This document shows positions 31,477-40,661 of a DNA stretch of 64,000 bases, piece after piece. This DNA comes from Alphaproteobacteria bacterium (lineage in GTDB: Bacteria > Myxococcota_A > UBA796 > CAJQPC01), in assembly GCA_020632795.1 (NCBI GenBank), contig JACKEV010000015.1, positions 334,112-398,111 on the forward strand, given 5' to 3'. A program made the translations under genes and the position numbers. Below the pieces are notes generated by a model. It had not been told where the DNA came from. It made no database searches and worked only from the letters and a program-made list of their open reading frames with translations. Position 1 is the first letter of the stretch, and each line of letters opens with the position of its first letter.

Positions 31477-33275
31477 GGGGTCATCCGCAGCGCGGCGTGC
31501 TGGCCGGGCAGCAGGCGGTAGCGCAGCTCCGCCGAGGCGCTGTCCACGAAGCTGGCGTTCCCACCCGGGGTCACCGTGGCGCTCAGGGTGCCGTAGGCCG
31601 CGGTGGCCGAGACCCGCTGGTTGGCGACGACCACCACCCACGCGGCCTTGGGGTCGACGTCCACCTCGCCCTCGCCCGCGGCCACCGCCTCGAAGGGCTC
31701 GCCCGCGGCGAACAGGGCGTAGTTGTCGGCGTCCATGACGTAGAGGTCCACGTCCGGGCCCCAGGTCTCGACCGCGGCGGTCTCGCCGTACCGCCAGGAG
31801 GTGCCCAGCAGCCGCCCCTCATCCGCGAGGCCCGCGACGCTCAGGGTCGCCGGGCCGCTGGCGTCGACCAGGGTGGCCTCGGGGGCCGGCGGGGCGCGCA
31901 GGGCGTCCACCGAGAAGCTCTGCGTGTCGGTCTCGCCGGTGGCGACGCCGTCGCTGGCCCAGGTGATGCGGTTGTCCTCGGGCGGGTAGTTGCCCACGCT
32001 GGACTCGACCCGCAGGGTGTACTGCGCCTCCGAGCCCAGGGTGAACACCGCCACGCCGTCGGGGTCGGTGATCAGCTCGCCCGCCGGCCACCAGTACTGC
32101 TGGCCGTCCTGCTCGAAGGGCGAGAACACGGCCACCGTGGCGCCGTCCAGAGGCGCGCCCGCGCTGTCGGTGACCTGCACCTGCATGTCGAAGACCGCTT
32201 CGGTGTAGTCGGCGGTCTGGAGGAAGATGGAGGCGTCGCCCCGGGTGGCGAAGGCCGAGTAGGTGATGCCGTAGGCGTGGTCAACCCAGAAGTTCACCGG
32301 CTCCCAGGCGATCCAGGCGTCATCCCAGAAGGCGTTCCAGGTGTGGTCCCAGGAGCTGGGGGCCACGTTGAGGTTGGGCAGCAGCGCCGTGCGGCTGATG
32401 GCGGTGGTCATGTCGGCCCACTCGCCGCAGTTGCCCCGCCCCAGCCCGTAGATGCGGTTGGGCTGGATGCTGCGCTCGCCGTAGGCGCCGAAGGTGAGCC
32501 AGCGGGCGTCGTCCACGTCCCGGCTGAGCATGTAGCGCACCACGTCGCCGATGGCGCCCTCCGCGCCCGAGCCCGAGGCGCCGTTCCAGGCGTGCTCCAC
32601 GTCGGGCAGCACGTCGCGGAGCACCGGGCAGAAGCCGTCGCTGGGGCAGGTGGCCGCCGCGCCCTCCCACAGGAACTCCCGCCAGAACATGCCGTTGTCG
32701 GGGGACTGCGGGCACTCCAGCGAGCTGCGGGAGCAGTCGAACCAGGCGTTGATGTAGTAGGGCCGCTCGTCCTCGATGCGGGGGTGGACCACGTACCAGT
32801 AGTACATCTCCCGGTCGATGGTCTTCTCGACCACCTGGCCGTCGACCTCGAAGCGGTAGGTGGTGGTGCTGTAGTAGTCGTCGTCTGTGCCGGGCTCGCC
32901 GACGTCGACGATGTCCACGTAGGACAGCTCGGGGTCGACCCGGTAGACCCACTGCGCGTTGTCGAGCAGCAGCTCGGGGTGGAAGTCCGGGTCGTCGAGG
33001 ACCTCCGGGGAGATGTGGGCGACGGTGAAGGCCACCTCGTCGGTGAGCCAGGGCTCGTCGAGGTCCACGATGAGCGCGGCCAGCTCGTCCCGGCGGGCCT
33101 CGGAGACCTGGGCGAGGGACAGGGCGAGGTCGTCCCGCAGCCAGGCCGGCGCCAGGGCGATGGCCTCCTCGCTCAGGGAGCCGAGGGAGGCCGCGACGGG
33201 CTCGAAGGAGGGGGGCGCGTCCGGGGTCTCGATGTCCTCAGCGCAGCCGAGGAGGAGGATGGGCAGCAGGCGCAC
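31473..33275 (-). CDS. Transglutaminase-like lipoprotein
   Basis: A 600-residue lipoprotein. GTG start six bases after GGAGG; the signal RLLPILLLGCAED has a lipobox. A helical N-terminal region of about 120 residues is followed by a segment with several Cys. Then the transglutaminase/protease core: GLGRGNCGEWADM (nucleophile Cys), SSWDHTWNAFWDDAW (His) and AWEPVNF (Asp position Asn or Glu). The C-terminal third has a carboxypeptidase-regulatory-like beta domain (VQVTDSAGAPLDGATVAVFS) and a final beta domain. Predicted cell-surface peptide crosslinking or cleavage. Its stop overlaps the GTG of the peroxiredoxin-like gene, so both are translated together. This is the first gene of a two-gene operon. 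Confidence 0.85.
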   Translation of the reverse strand: MRLLPILLLGCAEDIETPDAPPSFEPVAASLGSLSEEAIALAPAWLRDDLALSLAQVSEARRDELAALIVDLDEPWLTDEVAFTVAHISPEVLDDPDFHPELLLDNAQWVYRVDPELSYVDIVDVGEPGTDDDYYSTTTYRFEVDGQVVEKTIDREMYYWYVVHPRIEDERPYYINAWFDCSRSSLECPQSPDNGMFWREFLWEGAAATCPSDGFCPVLRDVLPDVEHAWNGASGSGAEGAIGDVVRYMLSRDVDDARWLTFGAYGERSIQPNRIYGLGRGNCGEWADMTTAISRTALLPNLNVAPSSWDHTWNAFWDDAWIAWEPVNFWVDHAYGITYSAFATRGDASIFLQTADYTEAVFDMQVQVTDSAGAPLDGATVAVFSPFEQDGQQYWWPAGELITDPDGVAVFTLGSEAQYTLRVESSVGNYPPEDNRITWASDGVATGETDTQSFSVDALRAPPAPEATLVDASGPATLSVAGLADEGRLLGTSWRYGETAAVETWGPDVDLYVMDADNYALFAAGEPFEAVAAGEGEVDVDPKAAWVVVVANQRVSATAAYGTLSATVTPGGNASFVDSASAELRYRLLPGQHAALRMTP

Positions 33276-33462
33276 GGGGGGCCTCCGGCGAGGGGGTGGG
33301 GATGAGACAAGGTGGACCACCAGAAGGCGGTTGGCAAGCGGTTTCCCCGCCTGTTCCAGCGGCAGCGACAGCGCGTCCCGGCGCGCCGCCGATGGGATAC
33401 CTTGCGTCATCACAACGTCAGGCGCCCAGGCCATGAGGGGAGGACGCCGAAGGAGCCGCCCC

Positions 33463-33912
33463 ATGACGAAGCCCGAGACCGCGCTTGAGGATCTGCTCAG
33501 CGAGCTGTTCGACCCTCCAGACCTGCGCCGCTTCCTGCGCCGTCACCTCGGCGACGACGTCGTCGGCCTCCTGCCCGAGTCGCCCGAGAACGAGGCCGAG
33601 GTGATGCACCAGGCGGTGCGTCGGCTCAAGCAGCGCGGGGAGATCGATGGGGCGCTGTTCACGGCGTTGAAGGAGGTGTTCCCGAAGCGGGTCGCCGACA
33701 TCGCCGAGGTGGAGGCGCTCATGAGTGCGTTGCCGTCGGAGAGCCCGACGACGTCGGCCTCACGGAAGCCTGCCTCGCGAGCCCGTGTCGACATCGAGCA
33801 GGACGAGGTCGAGGGCGTCGGCGCGCACGTCAAGGCCAGCTTCGACAAGGACGCCAGCATCCGCCAGGGCGTCGTGCGCAAAGGAGGGACCGGTGTCATC
33901 CTCGGAGACTGA
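33463..33912 (+). CDS. Small EAD1 protein, module 1
   Basis: A 149-residue protein. Residues about 7-85 form an effector-associated domain: LEDLLSELFDPPDLRRFLRR, then LLPESP, MHQAVRRLKQRGEID and ALKEVFPKRVADI, all helical. It resembles the N-terminus of the CHAT protein at 18634-22014. The C-terminal 50 residues are basic and low complexity, then beta-like (GVVRKGGTGVILGD). The ATG follows AAGGAGCC. The end overlaps the STAND ATPase gene by 20 bases in the +1 frame. In other systems the EAD is usually fused to the ATPase or effector and acts by homotypic binding, so this looks like a split adaptor. Confidence 0.8.
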   Translation: MTKPETALEDLLSELFDPPDLRRFLRRHLGDDVVGLLPESPENEAEVMHQAVRRLKQRGEIDGALFTALKEVFPKRVADIAEVEALMSALPSESPTTSASRKPASRARVDIEQDEVEGVGAHVKASFDKDASIRQGVVRKGGTGVILGD

Positions 33913-36520
33913 CGGGCCGAACATCCACATCGAGCAGCACCACCTGGAGGCGGGGGTCACGGGCGTCCTGGTCGAGGGGGATGTCTACAACCTCTACCTC
34001 CACGGCGAGAAGCCTCAGCGGCCCAAGGCCGAGCGACGAGAGCTGCACTACCGGGACCTGGGGCTCTCGGCCGGTACCGGCAGGCTGGGCCGCAACGCTC
34101 CGGTTTCCCGGCTGCTGGTCGCCCGGTACGCGGTCGTCCCCTTCGATCACCGGATGGAGCTGCTCGATGAGATGGACGCCTGGGTCGAGGAGGACGTCCC
34201 GGTCAGCGTCCGGCTGATCACCGGGCCGGGTGGCATGGGCAAGACCCGCCTGGCGCAACACTGGACCGCGCGGTGGCGGGAGCGAGGGTGGCAGGCTGGG
34301 TTCGCAGCGGGGGCGCTGGCGCCGGAGCGGGCGGCCGAGCTGGCGGCGGCGAGCCGGGCGGTCGTGGTGGTGGACTACGCCGAGACCCGGGAGGGCCTGG
34401 GGGAGCTGCTCCGACACGCCGCGATGCACTTCACCGACCCTCGGGGCGAGCAGGCCCAGCAGCTTCGGGTGCTGCTGCTCGCCCGAAACGCTGGCGACTG
34501 GTGTGCGGGCCTGCGGGACCTCGGGTCCGAGGTCCGTGACCTGCTCGACGACGCGACCGAGCACGAGCTGGCGCCGGTGGTCGTCGGGGAGGAGGCCCGG
34601 GAGGGGGAGTTCTTTCGTGCCGCCGCAGCCTTCGCCGAGCGGCTGAATCGGGACGCGCCACAGACTGCCCCTCCGCTGGAGGACCCACGCTTCGAGCGAA
34701 CGCTGTACCTGCACATGGCCGGACTGGCCTCGGTGCTGGGGCTGTCGATGGCGGCGGGGGAGCTGGTCAACGAGTTGTTGGACCATGAGGCTGCGTTCTG
34801 GCTCAAGCGGGCCGAGATGGAGAGGGCGGACGCGGTGGACCGCAGGCGCTTCAAGGCGGACGTGCGGCAGGGGCTCGCGGCGGTGACCTTGTGGGGTGGG
34901 GTCGAGCGGGAGGACGCCGCCGAGGCGCTGCTCTCCGAGGTCGCGCCGACCTGGTCGAAGAAGGTGGGGCAGGTGCTTCGGGGGGTCCACCCGGGCGAGG
35001 GCTGGCTGGGGGCGTTGGAGCCGGACCTGCTCGGTGAGGGGCTGGTGGTCCGGGTGCTGTCGGACCCGATGACGCCGTCAGGGTTCCTGGACAAGGTGAT
35101 GCAGAGGGCCGATGGGGCGGCGCTGGTGCAGGCGTTCACGGTGCTGGGACGGGTGGAGTTGGAGCATCCGGAGAAGGGGCGACGGTGGTTGGCTGAGGCG
35201 CTGGAGATGGACCTCGCCCGGCGGGCGGTCGCAGCATTGGAGGCGGCGAAGGCGGTCGGGGAGCGGCAGGCGGATCCGGGGATCGGGCGGGTGTTGGCGG
35301 TGGTGTTGGAGCGGGATGGGACGGACGCGATCGCGGTGGCGTTGGAGCCTGGGTTGCCGGACGCTCAGCGCACGCTCTCCCTGCGAGGAGTGGGGGCCTG
35401 GGTCCTTCTCAGGCTCGCCAACTCGCCCGCTGATGGGCCTGTACGGGCCCGACGGTTCAACAACCTGAGCGTGTGTCTCTCCTCACTTGGCCGTCGGGAC
35501 GAAGCGCTGACCGCCATGCAGAGTGCCGTCGCGCTTTATCGGGATCTCACTCGGGCTGACCCCGACACCTTCCAGCCCGACCTCGCTCTGAGCCTCACGA
35601 ATCTGGGTACGATGCTCATCCAGACCGGTCGTCGAGAGCAGGCGGTGTCCGCGATGGAGGAGTCCGTCGCGCTCTATCGCGGCCTCGCCCGCGCTCGCGG
35701 CGACCAGCACCTCCCCGACCTCGCTTCAAGCCTCACCAACCTGGGCACGATGCTCTCGGAGGTCGGTCGTCGACGGGGGGCGCTGGCGGCTGCGCAAGAG
35801 AGCGTCGGCCTCTACCGAGCGCTCGATCGTGCCTGCCCCGACATGTTCAGGTTCGACCTCGCGACGAGCCTGACCAATCTGGGGATTCGGCTCGCAGAGT
35901 CAGGGCATCTACGGGGTGCACAGGCGGTCATGCAGGAGGCGGTCGAGCTGTACCAGGGCCTCGCCCGCGTGAACTCCGATGCCTTCCTGCCCTACGTCGC
36001 CTCAAGCCTGACCAATCTGGGGCAGGCGCTCTCCGAGTCGGGCCGGGTCAAGGAAGCGCTGGCGACGACCGCGGAGGCTGTCGCCCTCTATCGGAGGCTC
36101 GCACACGCTCACCCGGACACCTATACCCCCATCCTGGCGACGAGCCTCACCAACCAGGGCCTTCAACTGGTGAGCGCAGGTCTGGGAGAGGAAGCGCTGG
36201 CAGCGATTGGAGAGGCCGTCGACCTGAAGCGGCCACTCGCTCGCGCCAACCCTGAGGTCTTCGGCCCGGACCTCGCGAGAAGTCTGGGAGCCCTGGGGAG
36301 AGCACAACTATCGCTCGGTGACACCACGGGTGCGGCCGCATCCTTCCGTGAGGGCGTCGAGAGCATCTGGCCGCTCTTCGAAAGACTGCCGGGCGCGTTC
36401 GCGGGGCTCACCGGGGCGCTGCTCGAAGACCATGGGGGCCTGGCGGACGCAGGCAACGCACGCCAATGGCTCACCGAGAGACGCCAACGCTTCCAGATGC
36501 TCCTTCGGCGCGGCTCGTGA
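33893..36520 (+). CDS. STAND-type P-loop ATPase with TPRs, module 1
   Basis: An 875-residue protein. GTG start five bases after GGAGG. The N-terminal beta-like stretch (NIHIEQHHLEAGVTGVLVEG) is found in other STAND conflict proteins. The P-loop GPGGMGKT is at 111-118 and the Walker B VVVVDYAE ends near Asp161. Then come an arm region with a PRFERTLYLHMAGLA winged-helix-like part and a helical block, followed by six 46-residue TPR units (35459-36286; consensus NLG..LS..GRR.EAL.A..EAV.LYR.LA). No transmembrane helix. By family logic it senses a trigger through the TPRs, binds ATP, oligomerises and recruits an effector through the EAD protein. The stop overlaps the next EAD gene (GTGA). Confidence 0.85.
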   Translation: MSSSETDGPNIHIEQHHLEAGVTGVLVEGDVYNLYLHGEKPQRPKAERRELHYRDLGLSAGTGRLGRNAPVSRLLVARYAVVPFDHRMELLDEMDAWVEEDVPVSVRLITGPGGMGKTRLAQHWTARWRERGWQAGFAAGALAPERAAELAAASRAVVVVDYAETREGLGELLRHAAMHFTDPRGEQAQQLRVLLLARNAGDWCAGLRDLGSEVRDLLDDATEHELAPVVVGEEAREGEFFRAAAAFAERLNRDAPQTAPPLEDPRFERTLYLHMAGLASVLGLSMAAGELVNELLDHEAAFWLKRAEMERADAVDRRRFKADVRQGLAAVTLWGGVEREDAAEALLSEVAPTWSKKVGQVLRGVHPGEGWLGALEPDLLGEGLVVRVLSDPMTPSGFLDKVMQRADGAALVQAFTVLGRVELEHPEKGRRWLAEALEMDLARRAVAALEAAKAVGERQADPGIGRVLAVVLERDGTDAIAVALEPGLPDAQRTLSLRGVGAWVLLRLANSPADGPVRARRFNNLSVCLSSLGRRDEALTAMQSAVALYRDLTRADPDTFQPDLALSLTNLGTMLIQTGRREQAVSAMEESVALYRGLARARGDQHLPDLASSLTNLGTMLSEVGRRRGALAAAQESVGLYRALDRACPDMFRFDLATSLTNLGIRLAESGHLRGAQAVMQEAVELYQGLARVNSDAFLPYVASSLTNLGQALSESGRVKEALATTAEAVALYRRLAHAHPDTYTPILATSLTNQGLQLVSAGLGEEALAAIGEAVDLKRPLARANPEVFGPDLARSLGALGRAQLSLGDTTGAAASFREGVESIWPLFERLPGAFAGLTGALLEDHGGLADAGNARQWLTERRQRFQMLLRRGS
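35459..36286 (+). repeat. 138-bp tandem repeats in STAND module 1 (6 units)
   Basis: Six head-to-tail units of 138 bases, each encoding a 46-residue TPR; a diverged seventh follows. The units are more different from one another than those of module 2. Confidence 0.85.
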
Positions 36521-36915
36521 CCGGGCTGTTCGACCCGCCGGACCTGCGGCGCCACGTCGGCGATGACGTCGTCGGCCTTCTGCCCGAGCCGCCCGAGAAC
36601 GAGGCCGAGGGGATGCACCAGTCGGTGCGCCGGCTCAAGCAGCGCGGCGAGCTGGACGAGGCGCTGTTCGCGGCCTTGAAGGCGGCGTTCCCCAAGCGGG
36701 TCGCCGACTTCGCCCAGGTAGTGGAGCTTCTGGTGGCCTCCGCCTCGGCGAGCCCGATGACGTCGGCCTCACGGAAGCCCAGGTCGCGCGCCCGCGTCGA
36801 CATCGAACAGGTCGAGGGCCTGGGGGCCCACGTCAAGGACAGCTTCGACAAGGACGCCAGCATCCGCCAGGGCGTCGTGCGCAAGGGGGGGACCGGTGTC
36901 ATCCTCGGGGACTGA
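36517..36915 (+). CDS. Small EAD1 protein, module 2
   Basis: A 132-residue paralog of the module 1 EAD protein. GTG start overlaps the previous stop (GTGA); an in-frame ATG at 36466 would extend into the ATPase gene. Compared with module 1 it lacks about a dozen N-terminal residues and a six-residue FLRRHL helix segment (DPPDLRRHVGDDVVG), then continues MHQSVRRLKQRGELDEAL and VVRKGGTGVILGD. The truncated first helix may weaken or alter EAD binding. The last bases include a run of seven G (36885-36891) right before the overlap with the second ATPase gene. Confidence 0.72.
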   Translation: MTGLFDPPDLRRHVGDDVVGLLPEPPENEAEGMHQSVRRLKQRGELDEALFAALKAAFPKRVADFAQVVELLVASASASPMTSASRKPRSRARVDIEQVEGLGAHVKDSFDKDASIRQGVVRKGGTGVILGD

Positions 36916-39900
36916 CGGACCGAACCTCCACGTCGAGCAGCACCATCTGGAGACGGGGGCCACCGGTGTTTACGTCGAGCGCAACTTCGGCAACCTCACC
37001 ATTCACGGCGACAAGCCCCAGCGGCCCAAGGCCGCGCGGCGCGACCTCCACAGCGGGGACCTGGGGCTCTCGGCTGGCACGGGGCGGCTGGGCCGCAACG
37101 CGGCGGCCTCCCGCCTGCTCGTCGCCCGCTACGCGGTGGTCCCCTTCGCCCACCGGATCGAGCTGCTCGATGAGATGGACGCCTGGGTCGAGAAGGACGT
37201 CCCGGTCAGCCTCCGCCTGATCACCGGGGTCGGCGGCATGGGCAAGACCCGCCTGGCTCAAGCCTGGACCGCGCGGTGGCGGGAGCGAGGCTGGCAGGCC
37301 GGGTTCGCGGCGGGGGCGCTGGCCCCCGAGCGGGCGGCCGAGCTGGCGGCGGCGAGCCGGGCCGTCGTGGTGATCGACTACGCCGAGACCCGGGAGGGCC
37401 TGGGGGAGCTGCTCCGGCACGCGGCGATGCACTTCACCGACCCTCGGGGCGAGCAGGCCCAGCAGCTTCGGGTGCTGCTGCTCGCTCGGAACGCCGGAGA
37501 CTGGTGGGCGGGCCTGCGGGACCTCGGCCCCGAGGTCCGTGACCTGCTCGACGACGCGACTGAGCACGAGCTGGCGCCGGTGGTCGTCGGGGAGGCGGCC
37601 CGGGAGGGGGAGTTCTTTCGTGCCGCCGCTGCCTTCGCCGAGCGGCTGAACCGCGAGGCGCCGAAGACCGCCCCTCCGCTGGAGGATCCGCGCTTCGAGC
37701 GCACGCTGTACCTGCACATGGCCGGACTGGCCTCGGTGCTGGGGCTGTCGATGGCGGCGGGGAACCTGGTCAACGAGCTGCTGGACCACGAGGCTGCGTT
37801 CTGGCTCATGCGGGCCGAGATGGAGGGGGCGGACACAGTGGACCGCGACACCTTCAAGGCCGAGGTGCGGCAGGGGCTTGCGGCGGTGACGCTGTGGGGT
37901 GGGGTCGAGCGGAAGGACGCCGCCGATACGCTGCTCTCCGAGGTCGCGCCAACCTGGTCGACGAAGGTAGGCCAGGTGCTTCGGGGTGTCCACCCGGGCG
38001 AGGGCTGGCTGGGGGCGTTGGAGCCGGACCTGCTCGGTGAGGGGCTGGTGGTTCGGGTGCTGTCGGACTCGATGACGCCATCGGGGTTCCTGGACAGAGT
38101 GCTGCAGGGGGCCGATGAGGCGGCGTTGGTGCAGGCGTTCACGGTGCTGGGGCGGGTGGAGTTGGAGCACCCGGAGGAGGGCCGGCGGTGGTTGGCTGAG
38201 GTGTTGGAGGTGGACCTCGGCGGGCGGGTGGTCGCGGCGTTGGAGGCTGCGAAGGCGGTCGGAGCGCGGCGGGCGGATCCGGGGATCGGGCGGGTGTTGG
38301 CAGCGGTGTTGGAGCGGGCCGGGACGGACGCGATCGCGGTGGCGTTGGAGCCTGGGTTGCCACACCCTGAACACACTGTCTCGCTGCGAGAGGTCGGGGC
38401 CTGGGTGCTGGGGCGGTTGGCCAGGCTGCCCGCGGAAGAGGAGGTGCAAGCCGGACGGAAAAACAACCTCAGCGTGTGGCTCTCATCGCTGGGTCGTCGA
38501 GAGGAAGCACTCTCGGCGACCCTGGAGGCCGTTGACCTCTTTCGGCGCCTCACGCGCGCTCACCCCGACGCATTCAACCACGACCTCGCGGGGAGCCTCA
38601 ACAACCTGGGCATTAAGCTCTCGGAGCTGGGTCATCGAGAGGAAGCGCTGGCCGCGGCCCAGGAGGCCGTCGACCTCTATCGGCGCCTCGCACGCGCTCG
38701 CCCCGATGCCTTCAACCCTGACCTCGCGAGGAGCCTCAACAACCTGAGCAATCAGCTCGCGGAGTTGGGCCGCCGAGAGGAGGCACTGTCGGCGATGCAG
38801 GACGCCGTCGACCTCAAAAGGCCTCTTGCACGCGCTCGCCCCGACGCCTTCAACCCAGACCTCGCGATGAGCCTCACCGGGCTCGGCGTTCTGCTCTCAT
38901 CGCTGGGTCGTCGAGATGAAGCCCTCTCGGTGACCCAGGAAGCCGTCAACCTCTATCGGCGGCTCGCGGCGACTCGGCCCGACGCCTTCAACCCTGACCT
39001 CGCGGGGAGCCTCAACAACCTGGGCAGTCGGCTCTCGGAGCTGGGTCGTCGAGATCAAGCGCTGTCAGCGGTGCAGGAGGCCGTCGACCTCCATCGTCGG
39101 CTCGCCCTATCTCGCCCCGACGCCTTCAACCCTGACCTCGCGGGGAGCCTCAACAACCTGGGCAGTCGGCTCTCGGCGCTGGGTCGTCGAGATCAAGCGC
39201 TGTCGGCGACGAAGGAGGCCGTCGACCTCAGAAGGCGCCTCGCCTGCGCTCGTCCCGACGCCTTCAACCCTGACCTCGCGAGGAGCCTCAACAACCTGGG
39301 CAGTCGGCTCTCGGAGCTGGGTCGTCGAGAGGAAGCGCTGGCCGCGACCCAGGAGGCCGTCAACCTCAGAAGGGACCTCGCCTGCGCTCGCCCCGGCGCA
39401 TTCAATGCCGACCTCGCGGGGAGCCTCAACAACCTGGGCAATCGGCTCTCGGAGCTGGGTCGTCAAGATCAAGCGCTGTCAGCGACCCAGGAGGCCGTCG
39501 ACCTCTATCGGCGCCTCGCCTGCGCTCGCCCCGACGCTTTCAACTCCAACGTCGCGACGAGCCTCAACAACCTGGGCAGTCGGCTCTCGGAGCTGGGTCG
39601 TCAAGATGAAGCGCTGGCGGCGACGCAGGAGGCCGTCGACCTATGTCGGCGCCTCGCCTGCGCTCGCCCCGACGCCTTCAACTCTGACCTCGCGACAAGC
39701 CTCGACAACCTGGGCTCGGATCTCTCGTCGCTGGGTCGTCGAGAGGAAGCCCTGGCCGCGACACAGGAGGCCGTCGACCTCAGAAGGCGCCTCGCGCGCG
39801 CTCGCCCCGACGCCTTCAACCCAGACCTCGCGACAAGCCTCAACAACCTCGGCATTCGGCTCTCTGTGCTGGGTCGTCGAGATGAAGCGCTCTCGGCGAC

Positions 39901-40213
39901 GCAGGAGGCCGTCGACCTCTATCGGCGCCTCGCACGCGCTCGCCCTGACGCCTTCAACCCCGACCTCGCGAGGAGCCTCGGAGCCCTGGGTAGCGTGCAG
40001 CGCCTGGGCGGAGATACCAGCGGCGCTGCGGTGTCCTTCCAGGAGGGCATCGAGTGTATCTGGCCGCTCTTCGAGCGGGTGCCGGCCGTGTTCGCGGGGC
40101 TCACCGGAGCGCTGCTTCAAGCCTACGGGAGTGTCATCGATCCGAACCATCCGCCCCCCTGGCTGGTCGAGAAGCGCCAGCGCCTCCAGGCGCTCACCCA
40201 GGCCGAGGATTGA
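36896..40213 (+). CDS. STAND-type P-loop ATPase with TPRs, module 2
   Basis: An 1105-residue paralog of module 1, with the same order: beta-like N-terminus (NLHVEQHHLETGATGVYVER), P-loop GVGGMGKT (111-118), Walker B VVVIDYAE, the FERTLYLHMAGLASVLG arm, then TPRs. It has 11 complete 46-residue units plus a diverged twelfth, against six in module 1, so the difference in length is nearly all repeat number. Start is GTG after a G-rich tract. The region before the repeats is almost identical to module 1, so the duplication is recent or kept alike by conversion. Predicted sensor of a conflict system. Confidence 0.85.
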   Translation: MSSSGTDGPNLHVEQHHLETGATGVYVERNFGNLTIHGDKPQRPKAARRDLHSGDLGLSAGTGRLGRNAAASRLLVARYAVVPFAHRIELLDEMDAWVEKDVPVSLRLITGVGGMGKTRLAQAWTARWRERGWQAGFAAGALAPERAAELAAASRAVVVIDYAETREGLGELLRHAAMHFTDPRGEQAQQLRVLLLARNAGDWWAGLRDLGPEVRDLLDDATEHELAPVVVGEAAREGEFFRAAAAFAERLNREAPKTAPPLEDPRFERTLYLHMAGLASVLGLSMAAGNLVNELLDHEAAFWLMRAEMEGADTVDRDTFKAEVRQGLAAVTLWGGVERKDAADTLLSEVAPTWSTKVGQVLRGVHPGEGWLGALEPDLLGEGLVVRVLSDSMTPSGFLDRVLQGADEAALVQAFTVLGRVELEHPEEGRRWLAEVLEVDLGGRVVAALEAAKAVGARRADPGIGRVLAAVLERAGTDAIAVALEPGLPHPEHTVSLREVGAWVLGRLARLPAEEEVQAGRKNNLSVWLSSLGRREEALSATLEAVDLFRRLTRAHPDAFNHDLAGSLNNLGIKLSELGHREEALAAAQEAVDLYRRLARARPDAFNPDLARSLNNLSNQLAELGRREEALSAMQDAVDLKRPLARARPDAFNPDLAMSLTGLGVLLSSLGRRDEALSVTQEAVNLYRRLAATRPDAFNPDLAGSLNNLGSRLSELGRRDQALSAVQEAVDLHRRLALSRPDAFNPDLAGSLNNLGSRLSALGRRDQALSATKEAVDLRRRLACARPDAFNPDLARSLNNLGSRLSELGRREEALAATQEAVNLRRDLACARPGAFNADLAGSLNNLGNRLSELGRQDQALSATQEAVDLYRRLACARPDAFNSNVATSLNNLGSRLSELGRQDEALAATQEAVDLCRRLACARPDAFNSDLATSLDNLGSDLSSLGRREEALAATQEAVDLRRRLARARPDAFNPDLATSLNNLGIRLSVLGRRDEALSATQEAVDLYRRLARARPDAFNPDLARSLGALGSVQRLGGDTSGAAVSFQEGIECIWPLFERVPAVFAGLTGALLQAYGSVIDPNHPPPWLVEKRQRLQALTQAED
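38462..39979 (+). repeat. 138-bp tandem repeats in STAND module 2 (11 units)
   Basis: Eleven head-to-tail 138-base units with starts at 38462, 38600, 38738, 38876 and so on to 39842, plus a diverged twelfth at 39980. Long nearly identical runs around 'ctcaacaacctgggcagtcg' recur in neighbouring units, so unequal recombination is easy. Confidence 0.9.
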
Positions 40214-40220
40214 TGCCGCG

Positions 40221-40661
40221 TCACACCCGCCGCACCGCCCCCCGCACCACCAACGTCGAAGCGAACCACAGCGGCACCATCACCACCGTCAGCAGCGTCG
40301 CGGTGACCTCCGCGTCCCGGACCACCAGCGCCGTCGCCAGGATCGCCGCCGCCCACAGGATCCCGTTGCCGACCTGCAGGCGCTGCGCGCCCCCCGACCC
40401 GCCGGAGATCCGCCGGTCGAACGCACAGATCCGCCCCCACAGGCTGCGGTGGTGGGAGAGCTGGGCCTTGAGCGCCTCGGGCGCCCCCAGCCGGCGGGCG
40501 GCGTCGGCGAAGGCGTCCTGGGGGGACATGCCCTGCGCCATGAGCTGCTCCACCTCGCTGTGCAGGTGGTCCTCCAGCTCGGCGCGCTGGTCCTCCCGGG
40601 CGCAGCCCTCGGGCAGGGCGGCGTCGACCCGGGCCTTGATCGCGTCATCCAGTCGGAACAT
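40221..40661 (-). CDS. Permease-prefix-domain membrane protein
   Basis: A 146-residue protein. The N-terminal half is the helical 'permease prefix' or HAAS-like signature (ELEDHLHSEVEQLMAQGMSPQDAFADAARRLG), known from proteins encoded next to PadR regulators. The second half has two hydrophobic helices (VGNGILWAAAILATALVV and LLTVVMVPLWFASTLVV). Its ATG lies within the end of the PadR gene (17-base overlap) after GGGAG, so the two are co-translated. Probable role: membrane partner or anti-regulator of the PadR protein. This pair is common in actinobacteria and myxobacteria. Confidence 0.8.
   Translation of the reverse strand: MFRLDDAIKARVDAALPEGCAREDQRAELEDHLHSEVEQLMAQGMSPQDAFADAARRLGAPEALKAQLSHHRSLWGRICAFDRRISGGSGGAQRLQVGNGILWAAAILATALVVRDAEVTATLLTVVMVPLWFASTLVVRGAVRRV

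Noticed and set aside
31183..31641. Reading the peroxiredoxin halves as two genes, or as a frameshifted pseudogene
   Set aside because: The two halves are in the same frame with only one UGA, exactly at the catalytic position; no frameshift is needed. A nonsense mutation remains possible but explains less.
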